Below are positions 7,970 to 15,733 of a DNA stretch of 30,178 nucleotides, piece after piece. Origin of the DNA: CAG-238 sp963601575 (GTDB lineage: Bacteria > Bacillota > Clostridia > Peptostreptococcales > Anaerovoracaceae). Below the pieces are notes generated by a model. That model did no database searches and was not told where the DNA came from. It saw only the letters and a program-made list of their open reading frames with translations. The first letter of the stretch is position 1, and each line of letters opens with the position of its first letter. The position numbers and the translations under genes are program-made. The stretch is taken from NCBI GenBank assembly GCA_963601575.1, contig CAVCFO010000019.1, positions 1-30,178 on the forward strand, given 5' to 3'.

Positions 7970-9372
7970 GAGAAAGACAAGAGAAACTCTTCAGCCAGAA
8001 AAAGGGTCTGAAGCAGAGAATCAAAGAAATGAAAACCTGGCAAAAGGTTACGATACTTGCCCTGCTTGTGCTGCTGCTTGCGGCGCTGATCGTCGGGATC
8101 GTCGCCTATAGCTATATGAACAGCCTCGTTGACCAGATGCACGAACCGACAAGCGAGGATTACGACCTGTCGCTGGTGGACGTAGACGGGTATATAAATA
8201 TTTTGCTCCTCGGGGTTGATAGCCGCGATATGGACAATATCAAGGGAACCCGAAGCGACATGATAATGATTGCCAGCATCAACAAGGATACATACGATGT
8301 CAAGCTGACCTCGGTATACAGAGATACATACCTGAAGCTTGGGGACACATCTACTTATGACAAGATCACCCACGCATGCGTATATGGCGGGCCTGAGATG
8401 ACCATGAAGTCGCTGAACCAGGCCATGGATATCGACCTTGCCAGCTATATCGTCGTCAACTTCAAGACTGTTGCAGATGTAGTCGATGCGGTGGGCGGAA
8501 TCACGGTAGACGTGCAGGACTACGAAATCTATCAGCTCAACAAATATACGAAGCAGACAGCAAATAATATCGGAAAGAAGGATTATAGCCTTGTGACTTC
8601 GGCCGGAGAGCAGACCCTCGAGGGCGTGCAGGCCGTTTCTTACGGACGCATCCGCAAGGGCGTCGGAGATGATTTCAAGCGTACCGAGAGAATGCGCATA
8701 GTTGTCTCGAAGGTTCTCGAAAAGGTAAAGACCATGTCCTTTAGCGATGTCAAGGAGATCATCGACATGGCGGTTCCGCAGGTGCAAACGAATCTTACGA
8801 TGAACGATATCCTGGCGCTTGGAATAAGGCTTCCGAAGTACTCGATTTCGTCGGGGGCCGGCTGGCCATATCAGTGGACTACCGGCACAATAAATAAGAT
8901 TTCTTATGTTTTCCCGAATGGAATGGCGACAAATACCATTGAGTTCCACCAGGACGTCTTCGGCCAGGAGGATTACACTCCATCGGCAACGGTTACTGCA
9001 ATCAGTAACGAGATCGCCGCAAGGATCGCAAGCGCCCGGGCAAACAACGAGATAAAGGGCGAAAAGGAAGGCCAAAGCAAGAAGGATGAGACGGAGGAGA
9101 CGACCGATACCGGGCAGGATGAAAATACCGATGACTCCGGGAATGCGGACGATCCGGAAAATCCGGGAGGAAGCACAGAGGATCCTGTAACTCCTACCGA
9201 TCCGGTGAGCCCGACAGATCCGGCAGGTCCGACCGATCCGGCAGCGCCGACAGACCCAGAGGCCCCGACCGAGCAGGCCACTCCTACGGAGCCGCAAACG
9301 CAGGGCGATACGGTAACGCCAAGTGACGGGGCAGGCATAGCGAGTACGGAAAATTCCGGGCAAGGCACATGA
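7966..9372 (+). CDS. LytR-CpsA-Psr (LCP) family cell wall polymer ligase
   Basis: LCP enzymes transfer lipid-linked polymers (teichoic acid, capsule) to peptidoglycan on the outside of the cell. The protein has 468 residues: a cytoplasmic basic N-terminus, one membrane span at about 26-50, then the LCP domain with LLGVDSR (81-87), TRSD (95-98), SVYRDT (117-122) and the Arg-rich RTERMR (239-244). After about residue 345 comes a low-complexity acidic tail, ending in six hexapeptide units of the PTDPxx type (nt 9193-9300), which may span or bind the wall. It overlaps the ATPase gene by 4 nt, so attachment follows export in the same operon. Confidence in the family is high; the exact polymer is inferred from the neighbours. 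Confidence 0.92.
   Translation: MRERQEKLFSQKKGLKQRIKEMKTWQKVTILALLVLLLAALIVGIVAYSYMNSLVDQMHEPTSEDYDLSLVDVDGYINILLLGVDSRDMDNIKGTRSDMIMIASINKDTYDVKLTSVYRDTYLKLGDTSTYDKITHACVYGGPEMTMKSLNQAMDIDLASYIVVNFKTVADVVDAVGGITVDVQDYEIYQLNKYTKQTANNIGKKDYSLVTSAGEQTLEGVQAVSYGRIRKGVGDDFKRTERMRIVVSKVLEKVKTMSFSDVKEIIDMAVPQVQTNLTMNDILALGIRLPKYSISSGAGWPYQWTTGTINKISYVFPNGMATNTIEFHQDVFGQEDYTPSATVTAISNEIAARIASARANNEIKGEKEGQSKKDETEETTDTGQDENTDDSGNADDPENPGGSTEDPVTPTDPVSPTDPAGPTDPAAPTDPEAPTEQATPTEPQTQGDTVTPSDGAGIASTENSGQGT
9193..9300 (+). repeat. Six 18-bp coding repeats (PTDPxx hexapeptides) in the LCP tail
   Basis: In-frame 18-nt units encode PTDPVS, PTDPAG, PTDPAA, PTDPEA, PTEQAT and PTEPQT, preceded by a partial DPVT unit. 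The first four are closest to each other at DNA level. Such repeats can change in number by slippage or recombination and form an extended Pro-rich stalk in the wall. Confidence 0.85.
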
Positions 9373-9521
9373 AACGGGGCCGGACCCGGCAGAACAATTC
9401 CGGACGAGATTTAGCTTTCAGAGCATAAAAAGCTTGCGAACGCAATTTTGGGGCGTAAATCAATAGAGGAAATGTGAGGACGCCCTTTGAATATAAATTT
9501 TGAAAATATGAGGTAAGAAAA

Positions 9522-11267
9522 ATGACAAAAGAAAAATTAAACTGGGAAGATAAGCAGGTTAGAGATACCTACAGACATACGGCATCGCATATCATGGCGC
9601 AGGCGATTCAGCACCTGTGGCCGGATACGAAGTTTGCAATCGGGCCTGCAATCGAAAACGGATTCTATTATGATATGGAATGCGAGCACAAATTCGGCGA
9701 AGAGGATTTTCTGAAAATCCAAAAGGAAATGAAAAAGATAGTTCAGCAGAACCTGCCGCTTGAGCGAAGCGAGGTTTCGAGAGAAGATGCACTTAAATTT
9801 TTCAAGGAAAGAAATCAGGACTATAAGGTTGAGCTCATCGAGGATCTGCCGGAGGATGCTGTTATCACCATGTATACGCAGGGCGATTTTACGGACCTTT
9901 GCGCGGGGCCGCATATGGAGTCTACGGGCAAGATCAAGGCCTTCAAGCTCATGAGCGTTGCGGGCGCATACTGGAGAGGCGATTCTAGCAGGCAGATGCT
10001 TCAGAGAATCTACGCAACGGCCTTTCCTTCGCAGGAGGAGCTCGATGAGTATGTTAACAAGCTCGAAGAGGCCAAGAAGAGAGACCACCGCAAGATCGGA
10101 AAGGAGATGGATCTTTTCATGCTTACGGATGAGGGCCCGGGATTCCCGTTCTTCCTGCCAAAGGGCATGATCATCAGAAACGAGCTAGAGGCCTTCTGGA
10201 GAGCCGAGCACAAGAAGAGAGGATACGAAGAAATCAAGACGCCGCTCATCCTAAACGAGCAGCTTTGGAGAACCTCCGGCCACTGGGATCACTATAAGGA
10301 CAATATGTACTTTACCAAGATCGACGGCGATGACTATGCAATCAAGCCGATGAACTGCCCGGGATCCATGCTTGTATATAAGAGAAAAATGTGGTCATAT
10401 AGAGACTTTCCGATTCGCTGCGGCGAGCTCGGACAGGTTCACAGACACGAGCTTTCGGGCGCGCTCCACGGCCTCATGAGAGTAAGAACCTTTACCCAGG
10501 ATGATGCGCATATATTCATGCTTCCTGAGCAGGTAAATGACGAGATCAAGGCAGTTGCAAAGTTCTGCGACGATGTATATAAGCTCTTTGGATTCGAATA
10601 TCATGTTGAGCTTTCTACAAGACCTGAGGATTCCATGGGAACCGACGAGGAATGGGAAATGGCAGAGAATGCCCTCAGAAATGCTATCGAAGAGATGGGC
10701 GTACCGTTCGTAATCAACGAAGGAGACGGCGCGTTCTACGGACCGAAGCTTGACTTCCACCTTCAGGATTCCATCGGCAGAACATGGCAGTGCGGAACGA
10801 TCCAGCTCGACATGCAGATGCCGCAGCGCTTCGACCTGACCTATGTGGGACCGGACGGAGAAAAGCATAGACCGATCATGATCCACAGGGTTATCTTCGG
10901 CTCCATCGAAAGATTTATCGGTATCCTCATCGAGCATTGCGCAGGCAAATTCCCGCTTTGGCTGGCACCGGTACAGGTGAAGCTTCTTACCGTAACAGAA
11001 AGATTTGCCCCTTATGCCAATGAGGTTGCAAAGAAGCTTGAGGAAGCAGGGCTTCGCGTGGAGGTCGATGTTCGTAACGAAAAGATCGGCTACAAACTCA
11101 GAGAAGCAAGAAACGAAAGAGACAGCTATATCTGCGTAATCGGCGAAAGAGAAGCAGAGGCAGAAACTCTGACCGTTCGCTCGAGCAAGGCAGGAGAGCT
11201 TGGAGAGATGTCCGTAGAAGATTTCACGAAGAAGCTTCTTGAGGAGATAAAGTCAAAGGCAATGTAG
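9522..11267 (+). CDS. thrS: Threonyl-tRNA synthetase, short form lacking the TGS domain
   Basis: 581 residues, class II aminoacyl-tRNA synthetase charging tRNA-Thr. The protein begins directly at the editing domain: HTASH (residues 19-23, HxxxH) and CAGPH (127-131) form the editing site that removes mischarged Ser. The catalytic core follows with MNCPGSM (zinc Cys), HRHELSGALHG and MIHRVIFGSIERF, then the anticodon-binding domain (LAPVQVKLLTV onward). The usual N-terminal TGS domain of about 60 residues is absent, and upstream sequence offers no in-frame extension. ATG 9522 is preceded by GAGGT with good spacing. The 149-nt gap upstream shows neither a clear T-box nor a terminator. A strong terminator follows at 11348. 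Confidence 0.95.
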   Translation: MTKEKLNWEDKQVRDTYRHTASHIMAQAIQHLWPDTKFAIGPAIENGFYYDMECEHKFGEEDFLKIQKEMKKIVQQNLPLERSEVSREDALKFFKERNQDYKVELIEDLPEDAVITMYTQGDFTDLCAGPHMESTGKIKAFKLMSVAGAYWRGDSSRQMLQRIYATAFPSQEELDEYVNKLEEAKKRDHRKIGKEMDLFMLTDEGPGFPFFLPKGMIIRNELEAFWRAEHKKRGYEEIKTPLILNEQLWRTSGHWDHYKDNMYFTKIDGDDYAIKPMNCPGSMLVYKRKMWSYRDFPIRCGELGQVHRHELSGALHGLMRVRTFTQDDAHIFMLPEQVNDEIKAVAKFCDDVYKLFGFEYHVELSTRPEDSMGTDEEWEMAENALRNAIEEMGVPFVINEGDGAFYGPKLDFHLQDSIGRTWQCGTIQLDMQMPQRFDLTYVGPDGEKHRPIMIHRVIFGSIERFIGILIEHCAGKFPLWLAPVQVKLLTVTERFAPYANEVAKKLEEAGLRVEVDVRNEKIGYKLREARNERDSYICVIGEREAEAETLTVRSSKAGELGEMSVEDFTKKLLEEIKSKAM

Positions 11268-11347
11268 GTAATGTGAGAAATATAAGGCAAATCGCATAGA
11301 AATGTAAAAATAAAACAGCAGATTGTGCCAAAAGAAAGACGAATCAT

Positions 11348-11382
11348 GGCGAAAAATGTCGAAACATTTTTCGCCTTTTTTC
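11348..11382 (+). terminator. Intrinsic terminator after thrS
   Basis: Perfect 12-bp stem GGCGAAAAATGT (11348-11359) and ACATTTTTCGCC (11364-11375) with loop CGAA, followed by TTTTTTCTT. It lies about 80 nt after the thrS stop and separates thrS from the LytTR gene. Confidence 0.92.
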
Positions 11383-11449
11383 TTGACAATGTGAGATAAT
11401 GGTTGTGAGGAGTGTAAAGCTGTGTGTGTTATATGAGGAGGTAGCAAGA

Positions 11450-11791
11450 ATGGAGAGATTCATGCCGATCATAAGCCGCTGGGATTGCTGCAAGCTTTCC
11501 ACTAGCGATATTATCTATATAGAAAGCGATGGCCGGCGGGCGAAGGTTGTTACCGAGGGGAAGGAATTTCTGATCTATGCGAAGCTTTCCGAGCTTTGCA
11601 GATATTTTGAAAATGACATCAGGTTTTTCCTTTGCAATAGAGGGATGCTGATCAACTTTGACTATGTGAATTCTATGAAGGATCAGGTCATATATTTTAG
11701 CGACGGCGGAGAATACCTGATGGGCAGAGAAAGCTTTATCAGAACGAAGCAGACCTTCGCGAATTATCTAAAAAAAACCTTGAATTATTGA
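11450..11791 (+). CDS. Stand-alone LytTR-domain DNA-binding protein
   Basis: 113 residues made up almost entirely of a LytTR DNA-binding domain: DIIYIESDGRRAKVVTEGK, the YAKLSEL helix, FFLCNRGMLINFDYVNSM and the ending RESFIRTKQTFANYL. LytTR domains bind direct repeats in promoters and usually sit behind a response-regulator receiver, which is missing here; no signal-input domain is visible. The start at 11450 is supported by AGGAGG at 11436-11441. A longer frame from 11399 has no such signal. The gene sits alone between the thrS terminator and the rpsB promoter. Targets are unknown; autoregulation or control of a peptide-dependent system is possible but unsupported here. Confidence 0.85.
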   Translation: MERFMPIISRWDCCKLSTSDIIYIESDGRRAKVVTEGKEFLIYAKLSELCRYFENDIRFFLCNRGMLINFDYVNSMKDQVIYFSDGGEYLMGRESFIRTKQTFANYLKKTLNY

Positions 11792-11811
11792 AATTATTGC
11801 ATTCAAAAGAC

Positions 11812-11840
11812 TTGCGCAGTGAGAAGATTTATTGTATAAT
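11812..11840 (+). promoter_or_regulatory. Sigma-70-type promoter for rpsB-tsf
   Basis: TTGCGC (11812-11817), a 17-nt spacer, and TATAAT (11835-11840). The predicted start is near 11847, giving a 5' leader of about 180 nt before rpsB. Confidence 0.8.
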
Positions 11841-11846
11841 GCAATG

Positions 11847-12026
11847 TGGTATGTCGATTAGGCGTGCCGCAAAAATTTAGCACACCGCTCTCTAGAGATG
11901 GTTGCCGCGAGTTCCTGAAATAAGGATGCAAAGAGGTCTCAAACGGCATAGACAAGTGCATAGGTAGGGACCTGCAAGCGGTATTTTGCTCGCAGGCGGT
12001 GGAAGGAAAAACCAGGAGGAACAAAA
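11847..12026 (+). promoter_or_regulatory. Long structured 5' leader of rpsB (possible S2 autoregulatory leader)
   Basis: About 180 nt of untranslated RNA precede rpsB. The 3' part folds into a hairpin: CCTGC (11971-11975) with GCAGG (11992-11996), extended by AGC (11977-11979) with GCT (11988-11990) around an 8-nt loop. It is followed by GGTGGAAGGAAAAACC and the AGGAGG ribosome binding site. Ribosomal protein operons often carry such leaders for feedback by the encoded protein. That this leader binds S2 is inference; a covariance search against known rpsB leaders would decide. Confidence 0.5.
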
Positions 12027-12711
12027 ATGGCAGTAATTTCAATGAAACAATTACTCGAAGCAGGTGTACACTTCGGACACCAGACAAGAAGATGGAACCC
12101 TAAGATGGCTCCGTATATCTTCACAGAAAGAAACGGAATCTATATCATCGACTTGCAGAAGACCGTAAAGAAAATCGACGAGGCTTATGACTTCATGAGA
12201 AGCGTTGGCGAATCCGGAAAGCCGGTACTTTTCGTAGGAACCAAGAAGCAGGCTCAGCAGGCAGTTGAGGACGAAGCGGGCAGATGCGGACAGTACTACG
12301 TAAGCGAAAGATGGCTCGGCGGAATGCTCACAAACCACAAGACAATCGCAAAGAGAATCCAAAGATTAAACGACATCCGCAAGATGGAAGAAGACGGAAC
12401 CTTCGAAAAGCTTGCAAAGAAAGAAGTTATCAAGCTCAAAGCAGAAGCAGACAAGCTTGAAAAATACCTCGGCGGAATCAAGGACATGAAGGGAATGCCC
12501 GGAGCACTCTTTATCGTTGACCCGAAGAAAGAAAGAATCGCAGTAAAAGAAGCAAGAATCCTCGGAATTCCGATCGTTGGTATTCGCAGGCAGAATGGCA
12601 GATGCCATCATCGAAGCAAACCAGGGCGAAAGCTTTGACGAAGGAACTCCGGCAGAGGCTGATGAGGCTGCAGAGGAAGTAGCAGAAGAAGCTGCACCTG
12701 CCGAAGAATAA
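12027..12711 (+). pseudogene. rpsB: 30S ribosomal protein S2 gene, internally deleted and frameshifted
   Basis: Residues 1-186 from ATG 12027 (AGGAGG upstream) are a normal S2: MKQLLEAGVHFGHQTRRWNP, the NGIYIIDLQKT region, SERWLGGMLTN and EARILGIPIVGI. After ATT 12582-12584 the frame is lost and runs to a stop at 12638. In the +1 frame, coding resumes at 12586 as AGRMADAIIEANQGESFDEG and ends in an acidic Ala/Glu tail at TAA 12709-12711. The missing piece is the segment of about 28 residues that in other S2 proteins contains VDTNCDP and the IPGNDDA motif, about 80 nt. S2 is essential, so either this is a sequence or assembly error or an intact copy exists elsewhere. tsf follows after 28 nt, as usual. 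Confidence 0.9.
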
Positions 12712-12739
12712 TTTACGGGTTTATTAGGAGGAAATAACA

Positions 12740-13828
12740 ATGGCTGTAACAGCTCAGATGGTTAAAGAATTGAGAGAAATGACCGGCGCAGGCATGATGG
12801 ATTGCAAGAAGGCGCTGGTTGAGGTTGACGGCAACATGGACGCTGCCGTTGAATATTTGAAAGAAAAGGGACTCGCAAAGGCTGCCAAGAAGGCGGGCAG
12901 AGTCGCAGCAGAGGGTCTTGTGAAGATCGCATTTTCTGACGATCACAAGGCAGCTGCTATCGTTGAGGTTAACTCCGAAACAGACTTCGTTTCCAAGAAC
13001 GAAGAATTCATCACTTTCGTAGACGACCTTGCAAAGCTTGCCTTAGGCGCTGAGAGCACAGACATCGAAGCATTCAAGGCTATGGCATTCGAAGGCGCAA
13101 CAGTTCAGGATGTTTTGACCGCAAAGATTGCTAAGATCGGCGAAAATATGTCGATCAGAAGAATCGAAAAGGCATCCGGAGATGTTATTACATCCTACAT
13201 CCATGGCGGCGGCAGAATCGGCGTTATCGTTGTAGGAACCGGCGAAGATACAGGTGCAGTCAAGGAGGCCCTGACAAATATCGCAATGCAGGTTGCAGCG
13301 ATGAATCCGCAATATGTAAGCAGGGATGACATCTCCGCGGACGAACTTGCAGAGATCAAGAAGATCACGCTAGAAAGCGCGCTCAACGATCCGTTCTCGC
13401 TCCCGAAGCCAATCTTAAACGAGCTTCTTGACAAGGCAACAAAGGGCGTTTGGGACGCAGCAGACATCGCAATCTTAGAAGAAAAGAGAGCCGACAAGGC
13501 ATTCAACTTCAACTATTTGCCGAACTTCCTTTCGCAGGAAGCAAAGGCAAAGCTTGCTGAACTTGCGGTTGCCGCAAAGGCAACAATCGTCGAAAACAAG
13601 ATTTTCCACGGACTTGTGGACGGTCGTGTTTCCAAGCAGCTCAAGGACATCTGCCTTCTTGACCAGACCTATGTAAGAGCAGAGGACGGCAAGCAGACAG
13701 TTGCAAAGTATCTCGAATCCGTAAGCAAAGACCTTAAGATTGCAAAGGTTGTACGCTTCGAGGTAGGCGAAGGTATCGAAAAGAAAGAAGAAAACTTCGC
13801 AGAAGAAGTTGCTAAGCAGATGAAATAA
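12740..13828 (+). CDS. tsf: Elongation factor Ts with an enlarged C-terminal region
   Basis: EF-Ts recycles EF-Tu by exchanging GDP for GTP. The N-terminal UBA-like domain (VKELREMTGAGMMDCKKAL, residues 8-26) and the EF-Tu-contacting TDFVSKN (81-87) are intact. The C-terminal signature ICLLDQTYV (304-312) is present. At 362 residues it is longer than the usual 280-310: about 70 residues (around 218-287, with NDPFSLPKPILNELL and the Ala/Lys-rich stretch to ENK) separate the two halves of the second core region. The extra segment is helical and charged. ATG 12740 follows AGGAGG. It is co-transcribed with rpsB and ends at the terminator at 13901. Confidence 0.93.
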   Translation: MAVTAQMVKELREMTGAGMMDCKKALVEVDGNMDAAVEYLKEKGLAKAAKKAGRVAAEGLVKIAFSDDHKAAAIVEVNSETDFVSKNEEFITFVDDLAKLALGAESTDIEAFKAMAFEGATVQDVLTAKIAKIGENMSIRRIEKASGDVITSYIHGGGRIGVIVVGTGEDTGAVKEALTNIAMQVAAMNPQYVSRDDISADELAEIKKITLESALNDPFSLPKPILNELLDKATKGVWDAADIAILEEKRADKAFNFNYLPNFLSQEAKAKLAELAVAAKATIVENKIFHGLVDGRVSKQLKDICLLDQTYVRAEDGKQTVAKYLESVSKDLKIAKVVRFEVGEGIEKKEENFAEEVAKQMK

Positions 13829-13829
13829 T

Positions 13830-13858
13830 TTGCCATCGGCAGCAAAAACAAATATAAA
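13830..13858 (+). promoter_or_regulatory. Possible promoter between tsf and the aminopeptidase gene
   Basis: TTGCCA (13830-13835), a 17-nt spacer and TATAAA (13853-13858). It lies upstream of the tsf terminator, so RNA from it would have to pass that hairpin to reach the aminopeptidase gene at 13950. It may be coincidental. Confidence 0.3.
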
Positions 13859-13900
13859 AGCTCAAAGAAAGAGACAAAACTAAAAATCGTCAACAATACA

Positions 13901-13936
13901 AAACCTCGTAGAATCAATAATTTTACGAGGTTTTTT
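13901..13936 (+). terminator. Intrinsic terminator after tsf
   Basis: Stem AAACCTCGTA (13901-13910) and TACGAGGTTT (13924-13933) with a 13-nt loop, ending in TTTTTT (13931-13936). It closes the rpsB-tsf operon, 72 nt after the tsf stop. Confidence 0.88.
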
Positions 13937-13949
13937 CAGAGGGAACAAA

Positions 13950-15698
13950 ATGAGAAAAGAGTTAAAAAATTTACGCAAAATTATGCGCGATAAGAATATA
14001 GATGCATATATAATTCCCACCACTGATTTTCACGGCTCGGAATATGTAAATGACTATTTCAAGTGCAGAGAGTTTGTGTCGGGGTTCACAGGCTCTGCGG
14101 GTACCCTTGTTGTCACCGAGGCAGAAGCGGCGCTGTGGACGGACGGCAGGTACTTTGTGCAGGCGGAGGCGGAGCTTTGCGGAAGCGGCATCCGGCTCAT
14201 GCGTGAGGGCGAGGTGGGGGTTCCGAAGATAGAGGAATGGCTGGAAGAGCAGCTTTCTTTCAAGAGAGCGAGCGCGGGCTCTGGGCAGCCAGAGGCGGAT
14301 TTACGAATTGCGGAGGGGCAAAACCTCGCAGCCGCAACTGTAGGCTTTGATGGCAGGATAGTTTCCGCGAGGATGGGAAGATCGCTTGCAGAGAAGTTCC
14401 ATATAATGCACCAGCTCGACCTTGCAGGAGAAATCTGGGCGGATAGACCGGGGCTTTACGGCTCGGAAATCTATGCGCTCCCCGGCGCGTGGAGATGCGA
14501 AAGCGCAGAATCCAAGCTTTCGCATCTCAGGTGCGAACTGAAGAAGGCAGGGGCAGATTCGCACCTCATAACATCACTCGAAGAAATCGCATGGCTGTTT
14601 AACCTGCGGGGAAGTGATGTTATGCACACGCCGGTCTTCTACGCCTTCGCGCTGATCGAGCAGGAAAGGGCGCGGGTCTACCTTCTAAATGACAGTAAGG
14701 ATGCTGCGAAGCTCTTCGGCGCAAATGTCAAAACAAGGCCATATATGGCTATATTTGACGACCTGAAGGCACTCGAAGGAGGCACAATAATGCTGGACGA
14801 GGAAGGCGTAAGCTACGGGCTTTCCGTGGCGATACCAGGTGGAACCTTGCGAATAAACAGGCAGGATCCGGCAATACTGATGAAAGCCATCAAAAATCCT
14901 GCAGAAATCGCCGCAACAAGGCAGGCGCATTTGCGCGACGGGGCGGCGATGATGCGGTTCATTTCTTGGCTCAAAGAAAATGTAGCAAGAGAGGAAATAA
15001 CCGAAATCTCGGCAGCAGAAAGGCTCTGGGAAGAGCGAAAAAAAGAGGGAGCCTATGACCTTAGCTTTGATACGATCGCAGGCTACGGAGCCCACGGCGC
15101 GATCATCCACTACGAGGCAACGCCAAAAACAAACGTGAGGCTAAGGCCTGCGGGATTTCTCCTGGTGGATTCGGGCGGTCAGTACGAGGACGGAACAACG
15201 GACATAACCCGCACCATTGCCCTCGGCGAGCTAACAGAGGAGATGAAGCGCTGCTACACGGCGGTTCTCAAGGCGCATATTGCTCTCGCAACGGCGGTAT
15301 TTGACAGCAAGACCACGGGCGCTGACCTTGACATGATCGCCAGAAAAGAGATCCGGGCGATAGGCCTTGACTATAAACATGGCACGGGCCACGGGGTAGG
15401 GCATATGCTCAGCGTCCACGAAGGCCCTGCGAGCATAAGCCCCCGAGGAAAAGACACCCACGTGCTTCCCGGCATGATCATGAGTAACGAACCGGGAGTT
15501 TATCTTGAAAACAAGTTTGGCATAAGGCTAGAAAACGAAATCCTCTGCATAGACCTCGGGGGCGGCAAATACGGATTTGAAACCATAACCTTTTGCCCAT
15601 TTGAGGAAGAAGCCATCCTGCCGGAAATGCTTACGGACAGGGAAAAGGCATGGCTCAATGAGTACCATGCCAATGTATATAGAAAAGTAGAACTTTAA
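13950..15698 (+). CDS. pepP: M24 metallopeptidase, Xaa-Pro aminopeptidase (aminopeptidase P, long form)
   Basis: 582 residues, a length typical of three-domain aminopeptidase P enzymes that release N-terminal residues preceding proline from cytosolic peptides. Two creatinase-like N-terminal domains come first (IIPTTDFHGSEYV, FTGSAGTLVV, ALWTDGRYFVQA). The C-terminal pita-bread domain shows the metal ligands: Asp in LLVDSGG and in DGTTDIT, His in GHGVGHMLSVHEGP, and Glu in MSNEPGVYLENKFGIRLENE. ATG 13950 is preceded by AGAGGGA. It is a single gene just after the tsf terminator, and its 3' end meets the minus-strand transporter gene without a visible terminator. Codon usage looks like the neighbours. 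Confidence 0.93.
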   Translation: MRKELKNLRKIMRDKNIDAYIIPTTDFHGSEYVNDYFKCREFVSGFTGSAGTLVVTEAEAALWTDGRYFVQAEAELCGSGIRLMREGEVGVPKIEEWLEEQLSFKRASAGSGQPEADLRIAEGQNLAAATVGFDGRIVSARMGRSLAEKFHIMHQLDLAGEIWADRPGLYGSEIYALPGAWRCESAESKLSHLRCELKKAGADSHLITSLEEIAWLFNLRGSDVMHTPVFYAFALIEQERARVYLLNDSKDAAKLFGANVKTRPYMAIFDDLKALEGGTIMLDEEGVSYGLSVAIPGGTLRINRQDPAILMKAIKNPAEIAATRQAHLRDGAAMMRFISWLKENVAREEITEISAAERLWEERKKEGAYDLSFDTIAGYGAHGAIIHYEATPKTNVRLRPAGFLLVDSGGQYEDGTTDITRTIALGELTEEMKRCYTAVLKAHIALATAVFDSKTTGADLDMIARKEIRAIGLDYKHGTGHGVGHMLSVHEGPASISPRGKDTHVLPGMIMSNEPGVYLENKFGIRLENEILCIDLGGGKYGFETITFCPFEEEAILPEMLTDREKAWLNEYHANVYRKVEL

Positions 15699-15733
15699 GG
15701 GCCAAATTTCCTAGCCTTTGCGCGGGCAGCATA

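Noticed and set aside
7903..9363. 486-codon minus-strand frame rich in Arg and Ile/Leu
   Set aside because: Antisense to the LCP gene, whose domain structure is clear; composition is typical of an antisense shadow.
9373..9521. T-box leader before thrS
   Set aside because: The gap is only 149 nt and no specifier stem, T-box sequence or terminator could be recognised.
11383..11411. TTGACA directly after the thrS terminator as a promoter for the LytTR gene
   Set aside because: No acceptable -10 element lies 16-18 nt downstream; GATAAT at 11394 is far too close.
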